From the NCBI RefSeq assembly GCF_019049245.1, contig NZ_JAGMUK010000060.1, positions 232,791 to 296,790 on the forward strand: a stretch of 64,000 nt of DNA, in the 5' to 3' direction. Source of the stretch: Streptomyces sp. AC555_RSS877. Its GTDB lineage: Bacteria; Actinomycetota; Actinomycetes; Streptomycetales; Streptomycetaceae. Under the pieces are notes generated by a model. The model had not been told where the DNA came from. It did no database searches and saw nothing but the letters and a program-made list of their open reading frames with translations. Below, in pieces: positions 60,110-64,000 of the stretch. Both the position numbers and the translations under genes were made by a program. Each line of letters opens with the position of its first letter. The stretch's first letter is position 1.

Positions 60110-60400
60110 TCAGCGCTTGGTCGTGTCCGTCGGCTCGGTGACCGGGCGCGAGCTCGTCACGTCACCGGGAGCGGCCTGGATGGTGCGCTGGGCGGGGGGC
60201 TGCTGGTCGTCGTGCGGCGGGGCCGCGGGAGCGGACGCGTTGTCCTGACCCTCGGACTTCATCGCCTTGGCCTCGCTCTTGAGGATTCGCGCGGACTTGC
60301 CGAGCGAGCGCGCCATGTCCGGAAGCTTCTTGGCGCCGAACAGCAGGATGATGACGACGAGGATGAGAATGATCTCGGGGGCGCCGAGCCTTCCGAACAT
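60110..60400 (-). CDS. tatA: Twin-arginine translocase subunit TatA
   Basis: 96 aa; SD AAGGTAAAG. One membrane helix (~9-22), then the amphipathic helix FGAKKLPDMARSLGKSARIL that defines TatA, and a Pro/Thr-rich tail. Upstream of tatC in the same operon, 47 nt before its start. Confidence 0.96.
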   Translation of the reverse strand: MFGRLGAPEIILILVVIILLFGAKKLPDMARSLGKSARILKSEAKAMKSEGQDNASAPAAPPHDDQQPPAQRTIQAAPGDVTSSRPVTEPTDTTKR

Positions 60401-60440
60401 AAGTCTTTACCTTCTCACCGAGGCGGCTGGGGTGGGGAGC

Positions 60441-60490
60441 TGTCCGACCGGTCGGACATGTGTCCGAACGATCGTGCTGACAGCGATCGT
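60441..60490. promoter_or_regulatory. Double palindrome upstream of tatA
   Basis: A perfect 18-bp palindrome TGTCCGACCGGTCGGACA (60441-60458), a further direct TGTCCGA at 60461, and an ACGATCG/CGATCGT pair (60468-60490). Located 41-90 bp upstream of the tatA start, so a likely operator or promoter element of tatAC. Confidence 0.5.
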
Positions 60491-60661
60491 AACGCTCAGG
60501 GGTAAACGCCTGGCAATCCCTGTGCGTACTCCCGGTCAGCGGTCCGGGCCTCGTTCTCCGGGCCGCGACGAGCAGCGTACCTGGCGGAACCACCAAGTCG
60601 ACAGGGCGAAGTGACCCAAAGCGCATCACACCCGTAACTCACAGGGATCACACGGGGCGAC

Positions 60662-60856
60662 TCACAGTGAGTCCACGGAGCGGGCCGCGCTCAGGGAGGC
60701 ACGCTCCAGATCCTCCGCGGCCCGGTTGATGCGCCGCGCCGAGTCCGTGACCTGCCTGCCCAGGCGCTGTGCCTCCAGGAAGACCCGTACGGCGAGCACA
60801 CCGAGAACGGCGAGACCCAGAAAACCCACAGCTACCGCGAACATCGGCCAGAACAT
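60662..60856 (-). CDS. Small single-pass membrane protein
   Basis: 64 aa: one membrane helix at ~5-28 (MFAVAVGFLGLAVLGVLAVR), then an amphipathic helix (AQRLGRQVTDSARRINRAAE). This is conserved-looking with the tat and paf genes, but I do not recognise a family; it resembles short DUF948-like proteins. Separated from tatA by 261 nt, ten bases after the zinc-ribbon gene. Confidence 0.7.
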   Translation of the reverse strand: MFWPMFAVAVGFLGLAVLGVLAVRVFLEAQRLGRQVTDSARRINRAAEDLERASLSAARSVDSL

Positions 60857-60866
60857 GATGCCGAGC

Positions 60867-61157
60867 CTAGAGGGTCGAGTGGAGCCGCAAGGTCCTGACC
60901 CCGCCGCCGGTCAGCAGCTCGACGATCCGCTCGCCCGCCGGCTTGCGGACGACCGTCGAGCAGTCGGGGCAGGTGAAGGAGTAGAAGGTCGTACGGCTCG
61001 TGGCGCCGATGGCCAGGCGCAGGGCGCTCGCGGCGAGCTCGAAGCGGCCCCGGCAGTCCGGGCAGCCTGCCCTGAACGTCACCGGGGTCACGTTCCGCAT
61101 CCCGGCGAACGCGGCGGCCACCGTGACTGCCGCGCCGGGCGTCGACGACTCGCTCAA
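60867..61157 (-). CDS. Small double-CXXC zinc-ribbon protein
   Basis: 96 aa with two CPDC motifs: GCPDCRGRFEL and FTCPDCSTVV, 29 residues apart; a zinc-ribbon fold is likely. Starts with TTG whose bases overlap the WYL stop (TTGA); the frame offers no better start. Role unknown; co-encoded with pafC/pafB. Confidence 0.75.
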   Translation of the reverse strand: MSESSTPGAAVTVAAAFAGMRNVTPVTFRAGCPDCRGRFELAASALRLAIGATSRTTFYSFTCPDCSTVVRKPAGERIVELLTGGGVRTLRLHSTL

Positions 61158-62224
61158 AGCGCCTGCTCCTGCCTGTCGTCCTGTCCGTCGTCCACCACGG
61201 GCGCTCCGGGAGCGCCGTGCGCCTCGACCCCGCCGTGCGCCTCGACCCCGTCGTACGCCGCCAGTGCCTCGCGGGCCGCCTCGCGGGCGCTGTCGGCGAG
61301 GTCGCGTGGCGAGACGATCCGGCCGTCCCGCCCGAGCCGCAGCGCGAGCCGCTTGAGCGACGCCGGTTCCGGGGTCCGCAGGGTGATACGTAGCCCGCCG
61401 TCCGGAAGCTCATCCGCACTGTCGTGCGGGTAGTATTCGGCGACCCAGCGCCCACCGGGGCCGACCTCGACGACCACCTCCGGGTCCTCGGCGGCGGGCT
61501 GCACCAGTCCCTCGGACAGGTCCCGCAACTCGATCTCGGGCGGCGCGGACGGCTCGTCGAGGATCTTGATCTCGGCGACCCGGTCGAGCCGGAAGGTGCG
61601 GCGCGCCTCGGAGCGGCGGCACCAGGCCTCGACGTAGGTGTGACCGACGCTGACCAGCCGGATCGGGTCGATCTCGCGCTCGGTGACCTCGTCGCGGGCG
61701 GGCGAGTAGTAGCGGATCCACAGGCGGCGTCGCTCGGAGATGGCCCGGTCGACGTCCGCGAAGACGCCGCCCTCGGACTCGAAGGTGACCGACAGCCGGG
61801 AGCTGGCCCCGGCCTGCTCGCCGGCCGCGGCCTCCACCTTGGCGGTGGCCCGCAGCAGCGCCTGCCGGTCGCTCTCGCGCAGGCCGGGCAGCGTGGACAC
61901 CGCGCGGGCGGCGACCAGGAGAGCGGTGGCCTCGTCGGCGGCGAGCCGCAGTGGCTCGGCTGCTTCTGCGCCGAGGGCAGCGGGGTTGTGCCACCAGATG
62001 CGCTCGCCGTCGGTGTCGATGTCGAGCAGATCGCCGCCGCGGAAGCTGGTACCGCACATGGGCAGCACGTCGAGGTCCGAGACCAGCTCGTCCTCGGTGA
62101 TCCCGAAGGCCCGGGCCACGTCCTCGACCCGGGCGCCGGGACGCTCCCTCAGATACGTCATCAGGGAGAGCATCCGCCGGGTCTGGTCGATGGCGTTCGC
62201 CGGCCTGGCCGGTTTTCCCACCAC
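61154..62224 (-). CDS. pafC: WYL-domain transcriptional regulator PafC
   Basis: 356 aa from GTG at 62224 (a second GTG one codon later). HTH at ~10-60 (QTRRMLSLMTYLRERPGARV, EDVARAFGITED), WYL core with VDRAISERRRLWIRYYSPAR and YVEAWCRRSEARRTFRLDR and the C-terminal WCX domain. The C-terminus has a tandem GVEAHG repeat (~61216-61250). With PafB it forms the heterodimeric activator of mycofactin-independent DNA-damage genes in actinobacteria; 14 nt after pafB. Confidence 0.92.
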   Translation of the reverse strand: MVGKPARPANAIDQTRRMLSLMTYLRERPGARVEDVARAFGITEDELVSDLDVLPMCGTSFRGGDLLDIDTDGERIWWHNPAALGAEAAEPLRLAADEATALLVAARAVSTLPGLRESDRQALLRATAKVEAAAGEQAGASSRLSVTFESEGGVFADVDRAISERRRLWIRYYSPARDEVTEREIDPIRLVSVGHTYVEAWCRRSEARRTFRLDRVAEIKILDEPSAPPEIELRDLSEGLVQPAAEDPEVVVEVGPGGRWVAEYYPHDSADELPDGGLRITLRTPEPASLKRLALRLGRDGRIVSPRDLADSAREAAREALAAYDGVEAHGGVEAHGAPGAPVVDDGQDDRQEQAL

Positions 62225-62238
62225 GTTCTTACGTCCCC

Positions 62239-63192
62239 TCAGCCCTTGGCCACGGCACGTAGCCGGTCCAGCACGTCGGCCCGCAACTCGGCGGGTTCCA
62301 GGACCACCACGTCCGGACCGAACTCCACCAGCCAGGCGTCCAGACCGTGGCCGTACGGAATCTCCAACTCGTCCCAGCCGTCGCCCAGTTCCCGGACCGA
62401 GACGGCCTTGGCCCGCAGGGGGTAGCCCGCCTCGGAGCGCAGCCGGATCAGCGCGGAGCGGTCGGCGGTCTCGCCGGCCCAGCTCGCGACGGTCTCGCGG
62501 ACGGTGACGACGTCGGGGACGGGGGCGGTGTAGCGGGCGCCACGGGAGCGCACCTTGCCGGTGATCCGGGACAGCCGGAACACCCGCTCGGCGTTCCGGT
62601 CGCGGTCCCAGCCCGCGAGGTACCAGTGGCCGCGCCAGCATTCCAGCGCCCACGGCTCGACGTGCCGGGGCTCGGGGCGGGCGGCGGTGGCCTTGCGGTA
62701 GTCGAAGACGACCGGGCGGCGGTCGCGGCAGGCCAGCATCAGCGGCTCGAACGCGGCCTCGTGCACCGGGATGCGTGGTTCCAGTGCGCCATGCGTCTCG
62801 TACGGGTCGAAGTCCTCGGGGAGTCCCGCGGCGCGCAGCTTCTGCAGGGCGCCACTGGCCGCGCCGGCGAGCCGGGCCTGTTGCCACACCTTGGCGGCCA
62901 GACCCAGGGCCGCAGCCTCCTCGGCGTCCAGGGTGACGGGTGGCAGGCGGTTGCTGTCGCGGCGGGCCAGGTAGCCGATCTCGCCGTCCAGGTTCTCGAC
63001 GGTCTCGATGACCAGGCCGAGTTCGCGCAGATCGTCCTTGTCGCGCTCGAACATGCGGTTGAAGGAGTCGTCCGACCCGGCTTCCAGGTAGGCCTCGATG
63101 GACTCACGCAGCTCGCGCTTGCTGAGCGGCCGCCGCGTCCCGAGCAGACACAGCGCCAGGTTCATCAGTCGCTCGGCCTTGGCAATGGCCAT
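62239..63192 (-). CDS. pafB: WYL-domain transcriptional regulator PafB
   Basis: 317 aa from ATG at 63192, AAGGGCG upstream. HTH AKAERLMNLALCLLGTRRPL and SKRELRESIEAY, WYL domain with RPVVFDYRKATAARPEPRHV, HWYLAGWDRDRNAERVFRLS and the WCX half (PVPDVVTVRETVASWAGE...). Partner of PafC. The proteasome accessory ligase pafA is expected upstream, beyond the FKBP genes. Confidence 0.93.
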   Translation of the reverse strand: MAIAKAERLMNLALCLLGTRRPLSKRELRESIEAYLEAGSDDSFNRMFERDKDDLRELGLVIETVENLDGEIGYLARRDSNRLPPVTLDAEEAAALGLAAKVWQQARLAGAASGALQKLRAAGLPEDFDPYETHGALEPRIPVHEAAFEPLMLACRDRRPVVFDYRKATAARPEPRHVEPWALECWRGHWYLAGWDRDRNAERVFRLSRITGKVRSRGARYTAPVPDVVTVRETVASWAGETADRSALIRLRSEAGYPLRAKAVSVRELGDGWDELEIPYGHGLDAWLVEFGPDVVVLEPAELRADVLDRLRAVAKG

Positions 63193-63265
63193 CGACGCCC
63201 TTCGCCTCCCTATGGTGCTTACGGACGATGACCGTACCGCCCCGAAGTGGCGCGGCAAAAGCCGA

Positions 63266-63293
63266 GGGCCCATGCCCGGACAGGCATGGGCCC
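63266..63293 (-). terminator. Terminator after the FKBP gene
   Basis: GGGCCCATGCC / GGCATGGGCCC, 11-bp perfect stem, 6-nt loop, just after the stop of the upstream FKBP gene. Confidence 0.8.
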
Positions 63294-63320
63294 CAGGTGG
63301 TCGAGACCGGTCTGCGGCGA

Positions 63321-63692
63321 TCAGACCCCGAGGAGGTCGACCACGAAGATCAGCGTCTCACCGGGCTTGATCGCCGGGGTCGGGCTCTGGTTGCCGTAGG
63401 CGAGGTGGGCGGGGATGGTCAGCTGGCGGCGGCCGCCGACCTTCATGCCCTGCACGCCCTGGTCCCAGCCCTTGATGACCCGGCCGCCACCCAGCGGGAA
63501 GCGGAACGGGGTGCCGCGGTTCCAGCTGGCGTCGAACTCCTCGCCGGTGCTGAAGGCAACGCCGACGTAGTGGACGGTGACGGTCTGGCCGGCCTGCGCC
63601 ACCTCGCCGTCGCCCTCCCAGATGTCCTTGATCTCCAGCTCCGCCGGGGGCTCGCCGCCCGGGAAGTCGATCTCGGGCTTGTCGATGCTCAC
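63321..63692 (-). CDS. FKBP-type peptidyl-prolyl isomerase
   Basis: 123 aa from GTG at 63692 (GGAGCTAGAGAC upstream). A complete single FKBP domain: TVTVHYVGVAFSTGEEFDAS, FRFPLGGGRVIKGWDQGVQG, LTIPAHLAYGN and TLIFVVDLLGV. Cytosolic isomerase of Xaa-Pro bonds and likely target of FK506-type ligands. Followed (downstream) by pafB and preceded by a second FKBP gene. Confidence 0.96.
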   Translation of the reverse strand: MSIDKPEIDFPGGEPPAELEIKDIWEGDGEVAQAGQTVTVHYVGVAFSTGEEFDASWNRGTPFRFPLGGGRVIKGWDQGVQGMKVGGRRQLTIPAHLAYGNQSPTPAIKPGETLIFVVDLLGV

Positions 63693-63752
63693 GTCTCTAG
63701 CTCCTGCTTGTGTACGGAAAGGCAACAGGCACAGTCTTGCATCTCGGCGGGA

Positions 63753-64000
63753 TCACATCTTCGCGAGGATGTCGACCGAGAAGACCAGCGTGGAGTCCTT
63801 CTTGATGCCGCTGTCGGCCGGCGGGCTGTCGCCGTAACCCAGGTCCGGAGGCACGACGACGAGGACGCGGCTGCCGACCTTCTTGCCGGTGAGTCCCTGC
63901 GACCATCCCTTGACGACCTGCTGGAGCGAGAACGAGGTCAGCGCCTTGCGGCCGTACGTCGAGTCGAACTCCTTGCCGGAGTCCCACAGAACGCCCTTGT
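63753..64000 (-). CDS. FKBP-type peptidyl-prolyl isomerase, C-terminal part (cut by window)
   Basis: Only the last 82 codons lie in the window. The reading has KGVLWDSGKEFDSTYGRKAL, QQVVKGWSQGLTGKKVGSRV, VVVPPDLGYGD and TLVFSVDILAKM followed by TGA. This is a second FKBP domain, of the larger secreted/lipoprotein type (double-domain proteins of ~300 aa exist in this family). Its start and any signal lie outside. Confidence 0.9.
   Translation of the reverse strand, partial: KGVLWDSGKEFDSTYGRKALTSFSLQQVVKGWSQGLTGKKVGSRVLVVVPPDLGYGDSPPADSGIKKDSTLVFSVDILAKM

Overview
The window is a high-GC actinobacterial chromosome segment, almost certainly Streptomyces. Evidence: very strong third-position GC, frequent GTG/TTG starts, SD sequences of the GGAGG type, a conservon (rarABCDE type), an NsdA-like regulator, a mycosin, and an order of core genes (pheST, infC-rpmI-rplT, glnA4-like cluster, conservon 9, helY-tatC-tatA-pafC-pafB) that I recall from the S. 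coelicolor SCO1580-1640 region. No tRNA, rRNA, CRISPR, insertion sequence or phage was seen.

Layout. 0-9 kb: accessory/housekeeping mix: a MocR regulator divergent from an EamA exporter with overlapping start codons, DUF1918, a lipo/exported GHL10 hydrolase, 3-hydroxybutyryl-CoA dehydrogenase, a small TTA-containing membrane protein, a TTA-containing NUDIX hydrolase, an NsdA-like regulator and a SpoIIE-type phosphatase. 9-17 kb: translation genes on the minus strand: pheS-pheT, a soluble PAS histidine kinase, a TrmH-type rRNA methylase, and infC-rpmI-rplT; infC appears to start at AUC and is preceded by a leader with an intrinsic terminator. 17-25 kb: DUF1844, SseB-like, a class A beta-lactamase-like protein, a mycosin coupled to a proline-rich membrane protein that carries a 126-bp tandem duplication, an alanine-racemase-fold deaminase/aldolase and a DUF2510 protein. 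25-31 kb: gamma-glutamyl amine (ethanolamine/polyamine type) catabolic cluster: SDR, aldehyde dehydrogenase, GlnA4-like synthetase, FadR-type GntR regulator and PuuD-like hydrolase. 31-34 kb: LysR/TDT transporter pair, a BtuF-like protein coupled to an XRE-cupin regulator. 34-40 kb: a two-gene glycine betaine/proline ABC system whose permease is fused to two binding domains, a flap-type exonuclease and an iron-box controlled siderophore-interacting reductase.

40-55 kb: an APC permease, an RluA pseudouridine synthase, a five-gene conservon (sensor, roadblock, DUF742, GTPase, P450 lacking the ExxR motif), and then a TetR-controlled operon: two DUF1989 proteins, a 1170-aa biotin-dependent urea/guanidine carboxylase and allophanate hydrolase. 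A perfect 12-bp-arm palindrome in front of that operon recurs, degenerate, in front of the APC permease 8 kb away, so the permease is predicted to belong to the same nitrogen-scavenging regulon. 55-64 kb: HelY-like helicase, diacylglycerol-kinase-like protein, tatC, tatA, small membrane protein, zinc ribbon, pafC, pafB and two FKBP prolyl isomerases, the last one cut by the window edge.

Four genes contain the rare TTA leucine codon (5252, 5536, 13750, 45212), which in Streptomyces usually ties expression to the developmental bldA tRNA.
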